Source: VAYN01 sp963702075 | GTDB lineage: Bacteria; Actinomycetota; Thermoleophilia; Solirubrobacterales; 70-9 | Direction: 5' to 3' | Length of the DNA: 64,000 nucleotides | NCBI GenBank assembly: GCA_963702075.1 | Contig: OY969703.1 | Coordinates: 744,001 to 808,000, forward strand | In this document: positions 33,645-42,561 of the stretch, piece by piece | Layout: each line of letters starts with the position of its first letter | Position numbering within the stretch: position 1 is the first letter of the stretch | The notes under the pieces: generated by a model | Told to the model about the DNA's origin: nothing | What the model saw: the letters and a program-made list of their open reading frames with translations, nothing else | Database searches by the model: none | Program-made: the position numbers and the translations under genes

Positions 33645-33895
33645 CCGTCTTCGCGCTGGCCAAGCTGGGCCACCAATACCTGCTCTACGGCATCGCCGGG
33701 GCGATCTGCCTGGTCGTTTTCGCCACCCTCATCTTCAGTCCGGCGCTGAGCGCCTACGGCCGGGTCTGGGAGAAGGCGGCGGCGGGCGTCCTCTCGCTCT
33801 TCGTCCTCGCCGCGCTGGTCCTCGGCGGCGTCGTCATCGGGCTTGTGGTCGTCTACTACTACACCGACATCGTCAACTTCATCCACGGGAACTAG
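33641..33895 (+). CDS. Small two-helix membrane protein
   Basis: 84 residues, GTG start overlapping the DedA-PAP2 stop (GTGA). Two hydrophobic helices (about 12-33 and 48-72) are linked by a short basic loop (SAYGRVWEK) and end in NFIHGN. Tight coupling suggests an accessory subunit of the fusion protein; no family known to me. Confidence 0.65.
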   Translation: MTVFALAKLGHQYLLYGIAGAICLVVFATLIFSPALSAYGRVWEKAAAGVLSLFVLAALVLGGVVIGLVVVYYYTDIVNFIHGN

Positions 33896-33925
33896 GGCCG
33901 TCCTGCCCTGGCCCGCGCCGGGCTG

Positions 33926-33931
33926 GATAAT
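33926..33931 (+). promoter_or_regulatory. Candidate -10 box (GATAAT), leaderless start of PucR-like gene
   Basis: GATAAT ends 6 nt before the GTG at 33938; no Shine-Dalgarno site seen. Confidence 0.4.
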
Positions 33932-33937
33932 GCCCTG

Positions 33938-35179
33938 GTGCAGGCGCAGTCGAAAAAGGGGGCCGAAAGCCCTGCAAAAGTTGATCGCGCGGCGCTGCTG
34001 GACGCGCTTTCCGATGCGGTCGAGTCGGGTGCCGGGCTGCCCGCGGTCGCGCGGGCGGCGGCGCGGCTGCTCGATGCCAGCGTCGCTCTGATCGACCGCT
34101 CCAGCGCGGTCCTGGCCGTCGCCGGTGCCTCCTCCGACCAGGAGCAGAAGCTGCTCTCGGGTGGCGAGGGGGTGACGCAGGTAGAGCTGCGGGTGGCCGA
34201 CACCGTCGTCGGCGAGCTGCGCTACCGGGCCAAGGCGGCGCCGGAGCCGGCGATCGCGCGGATGGTGACGACGATGCTGGCGCTGGAGCTGGAGCGCTCG
34301 CGCTCGCCGGAGTGGGAGAGCGAGGAGGCCGCCGGCGCGTTCGTGGCGGCGGTGCTGGCGCGGGAAGTCACCGACCGCCGCGACATCCTCGCCCAGGCCT
34401 CCGAGCTGGGCGCCGACCTCGAGCGCGGCGCCGGGGTGATCGTCCTGCGGGCCGCCCCGCGGGCGGCGCAGAGCGGCGAGTGGCGGGAGCGGGTCCTGGT
34501 CCTGGCGCAGCGGGCGCTGCGCTCGATGGCGCCTGGGTCCCTGGCCGCGAGCGACGGCGGCGAGGCCGCGGCCGAGATCGCCGCGATCGTCCCCGCCGCC
34601 GACGACGAGCGGCTCGCCCGTGCCGCCGCCGGCCTCTCGCGCGAGCTCGACGACAGCCTCGGCGGCTTCCACCTCACCACCGGCCGCAGCCGCCGCTGCG
34701 CCGACCCGGTCGACCTCTACCGGGCCGGCAGCGAGGCGCACCTGGCGGTCAACGTCGGCGAAGCCGAGGGCCGCATGCTGCTCGCTTTCGAGGACACCGG
34801 CGCCTACCGCCTGCTGCTGCCGGCGATGAGCGAGGACCCGGGCGAGCTCGAACGCTTCTACGCGGAGACGATCCAGCCGCTGGTCGAATACGACGAGCAG
34901 TACGAGACCGAGCTGGTGGCGACGGTCGAGGCCTATCTCGACAACGACGGCAACGTTGCCGCCACCGCCAAATTCCTCTTCACCCACCGCCACACGATCC
35001 GCTACCGCCTCGAGCGCGTCCGCGAGCTCTGCGGCCACGACGTCTCCAGCACCGAAGGCCGCGAGAAGCTCGGCCTCGGCCTCAAAGCGATGCGGGTCCT
35101 AGGGATCGCTTCCCCCCGCGGCCCGGCGCTGGAGCCGGGGGCGAAAGGCGGCAAGGTGGCACGGGCGACGGAGGAGTAG
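33938..35179 (+). CDS. PucR/CdaR-type helix-turn-helix regulator
   Basis: 413 residues. The C-terminal PucR HTH is clear: LVATVEAYLDNDGNVAATAKFLFTHRHTIRYRLERVREL with its conserved N-AATA-L..HR.T..YRL pattern. The upstream ~300 residues include a GAF/GGDEF-like sensory part (VFSS-free, rich in Ala and Glu) whose ligand is unknown. Such regulators often control catabolic or sugar-acid genes. Target not obvious here; the neighbours are a tRNA gene on the other strand and the hdeD-like gene. Confidence 0.85.
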   Translation: MQAQSKKGAESPAKVDRAALLDALSDAVESGAGLPAVARAAARLLDASVALIDRSSAVLAVAGASSDQEQKLLSGGEGVTQVELRVADTVVGELRYRAKAAPEPAIARMVTTMLALELERSRSPEWESEEAAGAFVAAVLAREVTDRRDILAQASELGADLERGAGVIVLRAAPRAAQSGEWRERVLVLAQRALRSMAPGSLAASDGGEAAAEIAAIVPAADDERLARAAAGLSRELDDSLGGFHLTTGRSRRCADPVDLYRAGSEAHLAVNVGEAEGRMLLAFEDTGAYRLLLPAMSEDPGELERFYAETIQPLVEYDEQYETELVATVEAYLDNDGNVAATAKFLFTHRHTIRYRLERVRELCGHDVSSTEGREKLGLGLKAMRVLGIASPRGPALEPGAKGGKVARATEE

Positions 35180-35195
35180 CTAGAGCCGCCGGCTA

Positions 35196-35267
35196 TTCCG
35201 GGGAGAGGACTTGAACCCCTGCTTCCTGGACCAAAACCAGGCGTGCTACCGACTACACCACCCCGGA
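35196..35267 (-). tRNA. tRNA-Gln (anticodon UUG)
   Basis: 72 nt on the minus strand, 5' end at 35267. Acceptor arm TCCGGGG pairs with CCCCGGA, discriminator A at 35196. The anticodon stem CCTGG/CCAGG closes the loop TTTTGGT, whose middle is TTG (reads CAA). The T-arm AGGGG/CCTCT with TTCAAGT loop contains one G-T pair. CCA is not encoded. A minus-strand TACCCT (35278-35283) lies 10 nt upstream and may be its -10 box. Confidence 0.95.
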
Positions 35268-35313
35268 TCGCAGTCCGAGGGTAGCGTCCGTAAGGCGGAT
35301 TAGGTTCTTCTTC

Positions 35314-35886
35314 ATGGAGATCGGTGGCGCGTCGCTGGACCCGGAGGTGCGTGAGGGGCTGAGCCGGAGCTGGAAGGCGCTGATGGTCGTCGGGGTCGGG
35401 GCGATCGTGCTTGGCGTGATCGCGATCCTGGTGCCGGCGGTGGCTTCGGTGGGGACGGCGATCTTCATCGGCTGGTTGCTGGTGGTGGTCAGCGGGGTCC
35501 TCTTCGCGGCCGCTTTTTCGGCGCACTCGGTGGGGACGGTGGCGGTGCGGGTCGCCTGGGCGCTGCTGACGCTGCTGGTCGGGATCTGGCTGATCGTCGA
35601 ACCGCACAACGGGACCCTGACCCTGACTCTGGTGCTCGGGATCTACTTCCTCTTCATGGGCCTGACCCGGGTCACGATCGCCTTTATCGCCCGCGGCGAG
35701 CCGAACGCCGGCCTGCTCGGTCTCAGCGGCGTCGCCGGCCTGTTGATCGGAATCCTGGTGCTCGCCAAGTTCCCCAGCTCCGCCGATTGGGCGATCGGGC
35801 TGCTGGTCGGGATCGACCTGATCTTCGCCGGCTGGACGCTGACGTCCGTTGCATTGCTGGGCAAAGAGCTCGCGAAGCGCGGCTGA
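35314..35886 (+). CDS. HdeD-like (DUF308) membrane protein
   Basis: 190 residues with six hydrophobic helices in three similar pairs, as in HdeD/DUF308 proteins: W-K-A-L-M-V-V-G opening, GIWLIVEPHNG between helices three and four, and GIDLIFAGW near the end. HdeD contributes to acid tolerance in E. coli; the role here is unknown. Followed closely by glmU (18 bp). Confidence 0.85.
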   Translation: MEIGGASLDPEVREGLSRSWKALMVVGVGAIVLGVIAILVPAVASVGTAIFIGWLLVVVSGVLFAAAFSAHSVGTVAVRVAWALLTLLVGIWLIVEPHNGTLTLTLVLGIYFLFMGLTRVTIAFIARGEPNAGLLGLSGVAGLLIGILVLAKFPSSADWAIGLLVGIDLIFAGWTLTSVALLGKELAKRG

Positions 35887-35891
35887 GCACA

Positions 35892-35897
35892 TACGAT
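35892..35897 (+). promoter_or_regulatory. Candidate -10 box (TACGAT), leaderless start of glmU
   Basis: TACGAT ends 7 nt before the GTG at 35905; there is no Shine-Dalgarno site in the gap. Confidence 0.45.
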
Positions 35898-35904
35898 TCG
35901 CCTA

Positions 35905-37299
35905 GTGAGTCAACCCCTGGTCCTCGTAATGGCGGCGGGCGAGGGGACGCGAATGCGTTCCTCGACGCCGAAGATGCTCCACCCTGTCTGCGGCCGGCCG
36001 ATGGTGGCCTGGCCGATCGTCGCCGCGCGCGAAGCCGGTGCCGGCCGGGTGGCGGCGATCGTCTCACCGGGCCGCGACCTCTCCGCCGGGCTGCCCGAGG
36101 AGGTCGAGACGGTCGAGCAGCCGCAGGCCGACGGGACCGGCGGCGCGATCCGCGCTGCGCTGCCGCTGATCGAGGAAGCCGAGACCGTCCTCGTCCTCTC
36201 CGGCGACGTGCCGCTGATCTCGAAGCAGACGATCGCCGCGCTCCTGGACGCGCACCGCTCCTCCCAGGCCGCGGCGACGATGCTGACGATCGAGCTCGAC
36301 GACCCCGGCGCCTACGGGCGCGTCGTCCGCGACGACGACGGCTGGGTCGAGCGGGTCGTCGAGGCCAAAGCCGCCGGCGATGCTGACGCCTCGCAGCTGG
36401 CGATCCGCGAGATCAACGCCGGCACCTACGTCTTCGACGCGGCTCCGCTCGCCACCGCCCTGCAAGGCCTCTCCAACGACAACGCTCAAGGCGAGTACTA
36501 CCTCCCCGACGTCTTCCCGGCCCTGCGCGAGGCCGGCCACTCCGTCGCCGCCCACCGCGCCGACGACCTCGCGGTGACGATGGGGATCAATAACCGGGTC
36601 GATCTCGCCGCGGTCGAGGCCGAGGGCCGCCGCCGCCTGCTCGAGGCCCACATGCTCGCCGGCGTCACCGTCGTCGACCCCGCCTCGACCTGGATCGACG
36701 CCGGCGTCGAGATCGCCGCCGACGCGCGGATCGAGCCCGGCACGACGCTGCGGGGCGAGACGAAGATCGCCGAGGGCGCAGTCGTCGGCCCCCTCAGCAC
36801 CCTGATCGACAGCTCGGTCGGCGCCGGCTCCCAGGTCCTCCACTCCTACCTGGTCGAGTGCGACGTCCGCGCTAGCTGCGCGGTCGGCCCCTTCGCCTAC
36901 CTGCGCCCCGGCGCCCTGCTCGAGGACTCGGCCAAGGCCGGGACCTTCGTCGAGATCAAGAACTCGCATGTGGGCGAGGGCACCAAGGTGCCGCACCTCG
37001 CCTACGTCGGCGACACCGAGATCGGCCCCGGCAGCAATCTCGGCGCCGGCACGATCACCGCCAACTACGACGGTTTCCGCAAGAATCGAACTCTTATCGG
37101 CCGCGACGTCCGCATCGGCGTTGACACGATGCTGATTGCACCGGTAGAAGTCGGCGACTCCGCCTACACTGGCGCTGGCGCAGTGATCAAGGACGACGTG
37201 CCCGAGGGTGCGCTTGCCGTGAGCGAGAACGCGCAAAGGAACATCGACGGATACGCCGCTCGCAAGGCGGCTCGAATGCGAGAGGACGAGAGCCCGTGA
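35905..37299 (+). CDS. glmU: Bifunctional GlmU: GlcNAc-1-P uridyltransferase / GlcN-1-P acetyltransferase
   Basis: 464 residues. Makes UDP-GlcNAc for peptidoglycan. N-terminal nucleotidyltransferase: VMAAGEGTRMRSSTPKMLHP, QADGTGGAI, LSGDVPLI, EINAGTYVF. C-terminal left-handed beta-helix of hexapeptide repeats with the acetyltransferase residues in KNSHVGEGTKVPHLAYVGD and AGTITANYDGFRKNRT. Complete at both ends. It overlaps prs by GTGA, the classic glmU-prs pair. Confidence 0.97.
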   Translation: MSQPLVLVMAAGEGTRMRSSTPKMLHPVCGRPMVAWPIVAAREAGAGRVAAIVSPGRDLSAGLPEEVETVEQPQADGTGGAIRAALPLIEEAETVLVLSGDVPLISKQTIAALLDAHRSSQAAATMLTIELDDPGAYGRVVRDDDGWVERVVEAKAAGDADASQLAIREINAGTYVFDAAPLATALQGLSNDNAQGEYYLPDVFPALREAGHSVAAHRADDLAVTMGINNRVDLAAVEAEGRRRLLEAHMLAGVTVVDPASTWIDAGVEIAADARIEPGTTLRGETKIAEGAVVGPLSTLIDSSVGAGSQVLHSYLVECDVRASCAVGPFAYLRPGALLEDSAKAGTFVEIKNSHVGEGTKVPHLAYVGDTEIGPGSNLGAGTITANYDGFRKNRTLIGRDVRIGVDTMLIAPVEVGDSAYTGAGAVIKDDVPEGALAVSENAQRNIDGYAARKAARMREDESP

Positions 37300-38321
37300 G
37301 CATGATCGAGGAGCGCCCACAAGTGGGAACCGCCATCGACCACGACTACTCGAAGCGGATGATGGTCTTCGGCGGCCGCTGTTCGATGGACCTCGCCGCC
37401 AAAGTCGCCGGCAAACTTGAACTCGACATGGGTCAGGTGACCCTGAAGACCTTCGCCGACGGCGAGGTCTACTGCCGCTACGAGGAGTCGATCCGCGGCG
37501 CCGACGTCTTCCTCGTCCAGTCGACCTGCGCGAACGAGCAGGAAGGGATGACCCCCAACGACGCGCTGGTCGAGCTCTTGACGATGATCGACGCCGCCCA
37601 GGGCGCCTCCGCCCACCGGATCATCGCCGTCCTCCCCTGGTACGGCTACGCGCGCCAGGACAAGAAGTCGGCCCCGCGCGAGCCGATCACCGCCCGCATC
37701 GTCGCCAAGTGCCTGGAGGGCGTCGGCGTCGACCGCGTCCTCACCATGGACCTCCACGCCGGCCAGGTCCAGGGCTTCTTCCACGTCCCGGTCGACCACA
37801 TGACGGCGATGCCGATGCTGACCCAGTGGTTCGCCGACCAGGACATGGGCGAGGAGCTGGTGATCGTCTCCCCCGACGCGGGTCGCGTAAAGACCGCCCG
37901 CAACTTCGCCCGCCGGATCGGCACCCAGTGGGCGGTGATGGAGAAGGAGCGGCCCGCCCAGCAGGTCGCCGAGATCGGCTACGTGGTCGGCGACGTCAAG
38001 GGCAAGACCGCGGTCCTCGTCGACGACATGATCGACACCGCCGGCACCCTCACCGCCGCCGCCCAGACCGTCCTCGACGAGGGCGCCGCCCGGGTGATCG
38101 CCTGCGCCACCCACGGCGTCTTCTCCGGCCCCGCCTACGAACGGCTCGCCGCCTCGGCGATCGAGCAGATCGTCGTCACCGACACGCTGCCGCTCCGTCC
38201 CGGCGCCCCGGACAACATCACCGTGCTCTCCACCGCCGGCACCTTCGCCGACTCGATCCGCCGCATCTTCACCGACGACTCGGTGAGCGAGATCTTCGCC
38301 GGCGAGAACCAGCTGTTCTGA
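37296..38321 (+). CDS. prs: Ribose-phosphate pyrophosphokinase (PRPP synthetase)
   Basis: 341 residues, a little longer than most (about 315-325) owing to an N-terminal extension. Makes PRPP for nucleotides, His, Trp and, in actinobacteria, decaprenylphosphoryl arabinose. Motifs: FADGEVYCRYEESIRG, YARQDKKSAPREPI (ATP), TMDLHAGQVQGFF and the PRPP loop VLVDDMIDTAGTL. Start is GTG 37296 overlapping the glmU stop; ATG 37302 is an alternative. Glu is about 17 GAG to 3 GAA. The stop overlaps the downstream gene at CTGA. Confidence 0.96.
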   Translation: MSMIEERPQVGTAIDHDYSKRMMVFGGRCSMDLAAKVAGKLELDMGQVTLKTFADGEVYCRYEESIRGADVFLVQSTCANEQEGMTPNDALVELLTMIDAAQGASAHRIIAVLPWYGYARQDKKSAPREPITARIVAKCLEGVGVDRVLTMDLHAGQVQGFFHVPVDHMTAMPMLTQWFADQDMGEELVIVSPDAGRVKTARNFARRIGTQWAVMEKERPAQQVAEIGYVVGDVKGKTAVLVDDMIDTAGTLTAAAQTVLDEGAARVIACATHGVFSGPAYERLAASAIEQIVVTDTLPLRPGAPDNITVLSTAGTFADSIRRIFTDDSVSEIFAGENQLF

Positions 38322-39061
38322 GCGCCCTGGCCGACGAGCCCCGGAAGCTGCGCCTGGTCGGCCACAAGGGGGCCGACCTGATCGCGCCCGGGAACACGGT
38401 CGAGAGCTTCCACGCCGCGGTCGCGGCGGGCGTCGACACGATCGAGATCGACGTCTTGTGGCTGGAGGACGCGCACCTGCCGCTGGAGCAGCGCCACCCG
38501 CTGGTGGTCGCGCACGACTGGGAGGACGCGGCGCGGCGGACGCCGCTGAAGCTGACCGAGGCGCTCGACGCCTTCCTCGAGCCGCCGCTGGACAGAGTCG
38601 AGATCAACCTCGACGTGAAGCTGCCCGGCAGGGAGGAGGAGATGGTCGCGGCGCTGCGCGAGCGCGGCCTGATCGAGCGGGCGATGATCTCGACGATGGA
38701 GATGCACACCCTGGGCCGGGTGCTCGAACTGGCACCGGAGCTGCGGCGCGGCTGGACCTATCCCAAAGTCACCAAGGATTGGACCTCGAGGCGCTGGGCG
38801 AAGCTGCCGATGCGCGCCGCCCTGGTCGGGATGCGGACGCGCCTACCGGGCCTCGCGGCCGAGAAGCTGCCGCGGTTCAACGTCGCCGCGATGTGGGTCT
38901 ACCACCCGCTCGTCAGCTCGCGCCTCGCCCGCATCTGCGACCTCGCCGGCGTCGAGCTGATCGCCTGGACCGTCAACGACCTATCGCGGATGCGGCAATT
39001 GGTCGACGCCGGGGTCCACGGCATCTGCTCGAACGACCCCCGCCTCTTCGCCGAGCTCTAG
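38318..39061 (+). CDS. Glycerophosphodiester phosphodiesterase family, apparent CTG start
   Basis: 247 residues if it starts at CTG 38318. GDPD enzymes hydrolyse deacylated phospholipids to glycerol-3-phosphate and an alcohol. Key residues: His and Lys in LVGHKGADLIAPGNTVESF, the TIEIDVLWL Glu/Asp, and VVAHDW His. Near the end, VELIAWTVND and GVHGICSNDP fit the family. The conserved opening starts about 14 codons after CTG 38318 and no ATG, GTG or TTG exists between the prs frame and it. CTG forms a CTGA overlap with the prs stop, like other coupled pairs here. Confidence 0.88.
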   Translation: MSALADEPRKLRLVGHKGADLIAPGNTVESFHAAVAAGVDTIEIDVLWLEDAHLPLEQRHPLVVAHDWEDAARRTPLKLTEALDAFLEPPLDRVEINLDVKLPGREEEMVAALRERGLIERAMISTMEMHTLGRVLELAPELRRGWTYPKVTKDWTSRRWAKLPMRAALVGMRTRLPGLAAEKLPRFNVAAMWVYHPLVSSRLARICDLAGVELIAWTVNDLSRMRQLVDAGVHGICSNDPRLFAEL

Positions 39062-39077
39062 TAGAAAGACGGGGACG

Positions 39078-40172
39078 ATGAAGTTCCTCTGCGGAGCATT
39101 CGCGGGCGCGTTAGCCGCTCTCGCCCTATTCCCCGTTGGGGCAAGCGCCCAGCGGCTCCCGATCGACGGCGGCCATGCCAGCATCCTCCTCAGCGGCAAG
39201 CTGCGCCGGGAATTGGATCGGGCGGGGATCGAGGTGCAGCTGTCGAAGCCGGCACACGAACTGGAAAAGTCGATCGAACTCCCGCTCAAACCGGAAGGCT
39301 TCTTCGATTCCCGGCACGGTGCCGGCTACGCCTTCCTCCGCGGCGGCATCCGCCTGCGCGCCGGCAAGCGCACTGCTGCGATCGGGAAACTGGTCCTCAA
39401 CACCGCCAAGCACCGCCTGTCGGCCGTCGTCGCCGGCCAGACGCTCACCCTCGCGGCCACCGGCAGGGCGAAGGCGTACCCCGGCGGCCTCGGCATCCTG
39501 GTCGAGATCGAATCCCTGCGCCTGACCCCCGACGCGGCGGCCCTCCTCGCCGCCCGGCTCGGGAGCCCGGAGATCTTCCGGCCGAACCGCCCACTCGGGC
39601 GGCTGACCCTCGGAGCGCCCCTCTTCGTCGTCCCGGTGACCGAAGGCGCGATCCACTTCAGCTTCGACCCAGGGTTCCAGCAGAAGCTCGATTCGCTGGG
39701 CGTCGCCGTCTCGCCCTATGGCTCGGCGACCCACGCGAGCCCGACGCTTCCCTTCGACTTCACCCAGGTGGGGGGCGAAATCAACCCGCGGTTCGAACAC
39801 GGGCAGCTGCTAGCCGGCAAGGAAGAAGGACTCAGGTTCACCCAAGCCGGACCGTCCGGACCGCGGGAAGTCATCTGGCGCTCGATCAGGATCGGTTTCG
39901 AAAACGGCTACGGGGGCGAAGGCTCAGACGTGGTGACGGCGAGCTGGGCGCTGCCTTCGGGAATCATCGATGCGCCGATCGCCCAGATCGAATTCGGCAG
40001 CACTCCCAGCTACAACGGCAAGTCCGAAGTCTTCACCGGCCCGCCGGCGGTCGCGACGCTCTCGCCCTACGCGGTACAGCCGCTGAATGAAGCCTTCGGC
40101 GCCGGCAAGTCCGTCTTTGCCGCCGGAGAGCCGCTCGGTGGGTTCTCCTTTTCGGCCAGCGTCGGCGGCTAG
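39078..40172 (+). CDS. Secreted two-repeat beta-rich protein, HtaA-like layout
   Basis: 364 residues with a signal peptide (cleavage near GASAQ, residue ~25). Two copies of a ~160-residue beta-rich domain are recognisable: SGKLRRELDRAGIEVQLSKP ... GGIRLRAGKR and SFDPGFQQKLDSLGVAVSP ... HGQLLAGKEEGLRF. The layout recalls HtaA-type surface domains, but without their heme ligands being certain. No anchor sequence at the C-terminus. AGACGGGGACG precedes the ATG. About 18 Glu are GAA and 5 GAG. CTAG overlap with the convergent gene. Confidence 0.7.
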   Translation: MKFLCGAFAGALAALALFPVGASAQRLPIDGGHASILLSGKLRRELDRAGIEVQLSKPAHELEKSIELPLKPEGFFDSRHGAGYAFLRGGIRLRAGKRTAAIGKLVLNTAKHRLSAVVAGQTLTLAATGRAKAYPGGLGILVEIESLRLTPDAAALLAARLGSPEIFRPNRPLGRLTLGAPLFVVPVTEGAIHFSFDPGFQQKLDSLGVAVSPYGSATHASPTLPFDFTQVGGEINPRFEHGQLLAGKEEGLRFTQAGPSGPREVIWRSIRIGFENGYGGEGSDVVTASWALPSGIIDAPIAQIEFGSTPSYNGKSEVFTGPPAVATLSPYAVQPLNEAFGAGKSVFAAGEPLGGFSFSASVGG

Positions 40173-41038
40173 ATCGTCCCCGGCGTAGCCCCCGGCGGGC
40201 TCGCCGACCGGCCGCGGCCGCCCTTCGTCTTCACGGCCGACTCCAGATCCTCCTGGGTGAAGCCGCCGACCACCTCGCCGTCGAGCGCGTAGCGATAGAG
40301 GGCGACGCCGAAGATGCCGCTCAGCGCCTTCGAGATCAACAGCGCGATCGCCAGCACGATCGCTCCGATCACGACCAGCAGCGCGCCGAGGAACGAAGCC
40401 GAGGACCAGACGGCGACGCCGGCCACGATCAGCAGCACCGCCGGCAGCACACCGAGCAGGGAGACGGCGGCGCCGATCACGATGTTGCCGGTGATCTGCT
40501 GGCCCCAGCGCTCGCGGAAGAGCGAGGCGGAGCGCTTCAGCGTCTCGAATGGGCCGGTGCCCTCGATTGCGATTACCGGCACCGCCAGGAAGGTGACAAG
40601 CGACCAGGCCATCCCGACCAGGCGGGCGGCGATCTGGCCGCCGATCCCGCCCTGGTTCTCGAGCAGGCCCATCACCGCGCTGATCGCGGTGTTGACCGCG
40701 GCCCAGCCGCAGATCTGGGCGAAGCGGCTGCGGGCGACCGCGAGCCCGTCGGCGACGCTCGCCTGCTGGCCGCGGAAGATCATGTCCGCGCAGGCCGCCA
40801 GGCCGACGCTGAAGTAGAAGCCGACGACGCTGAGCGCGTAGACGCCGATCACGACCAGCGGGATCGCCCCGGCCAGCTGGTCCTTGTCGAACAGGTAGAG
40901 GCCCGGGCCGAGGAAGACGATCGCCGGCACGATCGTCGCCAGCGCCCCGTAGAGCGGGAAGCGGATCAGCTCCCGGTGTTCCTGCAGCAGCGCCCAGCTT
41001 TTCTTCGTCAGGCCCCAACCGCGTTTGATCCTGCTCAT
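40169..41038 (-). CDS. DUF6159-type multi-pass membrane protein
   Basis: 289 residues with about six hydrophobic helices and a polar, basic C-terminal tail. The opening MSRIKRGWGLTKKSWALLQEHRELIRFPL and the ETLKRSASLFRERWGQQITGN segment match the DUF6159 family of unknown function, which resembles glycerophosphoryl diester phosphodiesterase membrane domains. GGAGAGGAACGC precedes the ATG. Its stop shares CTAG with the secreted protein gene. Confidence 0.78.
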   Translation of the reverse strand: MSRIKRGWGLTKKSWALLQEHRELIRFPLYGALATIVPAIVFLGPGLYLFDKDQLAGAIPLVVIGVYALSVVGFYFSVGLAACADMIFRGQQASVADGLAVARSRFAQICGWAAVNTAISAVMGLLENQGGIGGQIAARLVGMAWSLVTFLAVPVIAIEGTGPFETLKRSASLFRERWGQQITGNIVIGAAVSLLGVLPAVLLIVAGVAVWSSASFLGALLVVIGAIVLAIALLISKALSGIFGVALYRYALDGEVVGGFTQEDLESAVKTKGGRGRSASPPGATPGTI

Positions 41039-41083
41039 GCGTTCCTCTCCTTGGCTTTGCGGGCTCAGGCGAGCCTTACCGAC

Positions 41084-42502
41084 TCAGAAGGTTTCGGCAA
41101 GCCCGGGCGTGCGCTTTACGCCCCGCTCCTCGAAGTAATCCCACTCCTGCGCGCCCAGCTCCGTTGCCGGCGGGTCGGCGTAGACCCACTCGCGGAAGAT
41201 CCGGTGCCAGTTGCGCTTCGCCCGCAGCTGCCCGAGCACGGCGACGACGCCGATTTCCATCCGCCGCCCCATCAGCTCGTCGGCCGGGATCGACTCGCGC
41301 CGCATCAGGTCGAAGTACTCCGAGCGCGGGTCGTTGGTCGACTCGATGATCTTCATCACCCGCTCGCCGGTGATCTCGATCTCGCGGTCCTCGATGTACC
41401 AGCCGCCGACCGCGCCCATGTGCTCCAGCAGCCGCTCGGCGTCGAGCTTGGAGGGGTTCTTGACGAAGCCGAGGTCGTGCAGGGCCTGGCGGAAGGCCTC
41501 GGGGTCGTTGCGGGAGGCGGCGTCGAAGGCGCGCTGCTCGAGCAGCAGCTGCTCGTTGTCGACCTTCTTCGTCATCCCGAAGTCGAGGAAGGCGACGCGG
41601 CCGTCGCCCATGAGGATGTAGTTCCCGGGGTGGGGGTCGGCGTTGAAGTGCTGCAGGTGGAACATCGAGCCGAGGCTGCCGCGGAAGACGATCTCGCCGA
41701 AGCGGCTGCGCTCCTCGTGCGGGAGCTGCTTGATCTCGTCGAAGCCGATCCCTTCGACGAACTCGGTCACCAGCACCCGGCGCCGCGAGAGCCGCGTCAC
41801 CACTTCCGGCACGTAGATGAAGGGGTGTTCGCGGTAGGCGCGGGAGAAGGTGCGCTGGTTCTGGGCCTCGTACTCGTAGTCGAGCTCCTCCATCACCCGC
41901 TCGCGGATCTCCTCGGCGATCGCCTTCGCGTCGAGCCCGGGTGCCAGCACCTTCGCCAGCCGCACGATCGTGCCGGCGTTGCGCAGGTCGGCGTCGAGCG
42001 CCTCGGCGATCCCCGGGTACTGGATCTTCACCGCCACCTGCCGGCCGTCGAGCAGCTCGGCGCGGTGGACCTGGCCGATCGAGGCCGCCGCGAAGGCCTC
42101 CTGCTCGAACTCGGCGAAGAGCTCGGAGAGCGGTTCGCCGTCGTACTCCTCGGCCAGTACCTTCTCGACCTTCTCCCAGGGCATCGAGGGAGCGTCGGTG
42201 CGCAGCTTCGCCAGCTGCTCCTGGTAGATCTCGCGGTACTCCTCGGGGATGAACTCGGTGTCGATGAAAGAGGCGAACTGGCCGAGCTTCATCGCCGCGC
42301 CCTTCATCTGCCCCAGCGCGCCGACCATTTTCATCGCCGTCTCCAGGTGGCGCTGCTCCAGCCGCTCTTTGCTCTCGTCCTCGGAGCGGCCGACGTTGGC
42401 GGCTTTGGTGCCGGCGTAGCGGGCGCCCTGTACGCCGACGACCGAGCCGAGCTTGGCGGAGCGGCGAATCCGCCCTTTCGGGATCTTCGAGTCGTCGGCC
42501 AT
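41084..42502 (-). CDS. ABC1/UbiB-family atypical kinase-like protein
   Basis: 472 residues from ATG 42502 (MADDSK; GTG 42520 is an alternative). Contains the UbiB/COQ8 marks: MKLGQFASF (KxGQ), AAASIGQVHRAELL (Ala-rich nucleotide loop), VAVKIQYPGI (Lys), EELDYEYEAQNQ, FNADPHPGNYILM and VAFLDFGMTKKV (metal DFG). Members assist quinone synthesis or lipid homeostasis in membranes. Divergent from rplY over about 60 bp. Confidence 0.92.
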   Translation of the reverse strand: MADDSKIPKGRIRRSAKLGSVVGVQGARYAGTKAANVGRSEDESKERLEQRHLETAMKMVGALGQMKGAAMKLGQFASFIDTEFIPEEYREIYQEQLAKLRTDAPSMPWEKVEKVLAEEYDGEPLSELFAEFEQEAFAAASIGQVHRAELLDGRQVAVKIQYPGIAEALDADLRNAGTIVRLAKVLAPGLDAKAIAEEIRERVMEELDYEYEAQNQRTFSRAYREHPFIYVPEVVTRLSRRRVLVTEFVEGIGFDEIKQLPHEERSRFGEIVFRGSLGSMFHLQHFNADPHPGNYILMGDGRVAFLDFGMTKKVDNEQLLLEQRAFDAASRNDPEAFRQALHDLGFVKNPSKLDAERLLEHMGAVGGWYIEDREIEITGERVMKIIESTNDPRSEYFDLMRRESIPADELMGRRMEIGVVAVLGQLRAKRNWHRIFREWVYADPPATELGAQEWDYFEERGVKRTPGLAETF

Positions 42503-42561
42503 CCGCCCGAAGGGTGTCACAGCCGCCCCGCACGGGCCATTTCTCTATCCTCTCCCGTCCG

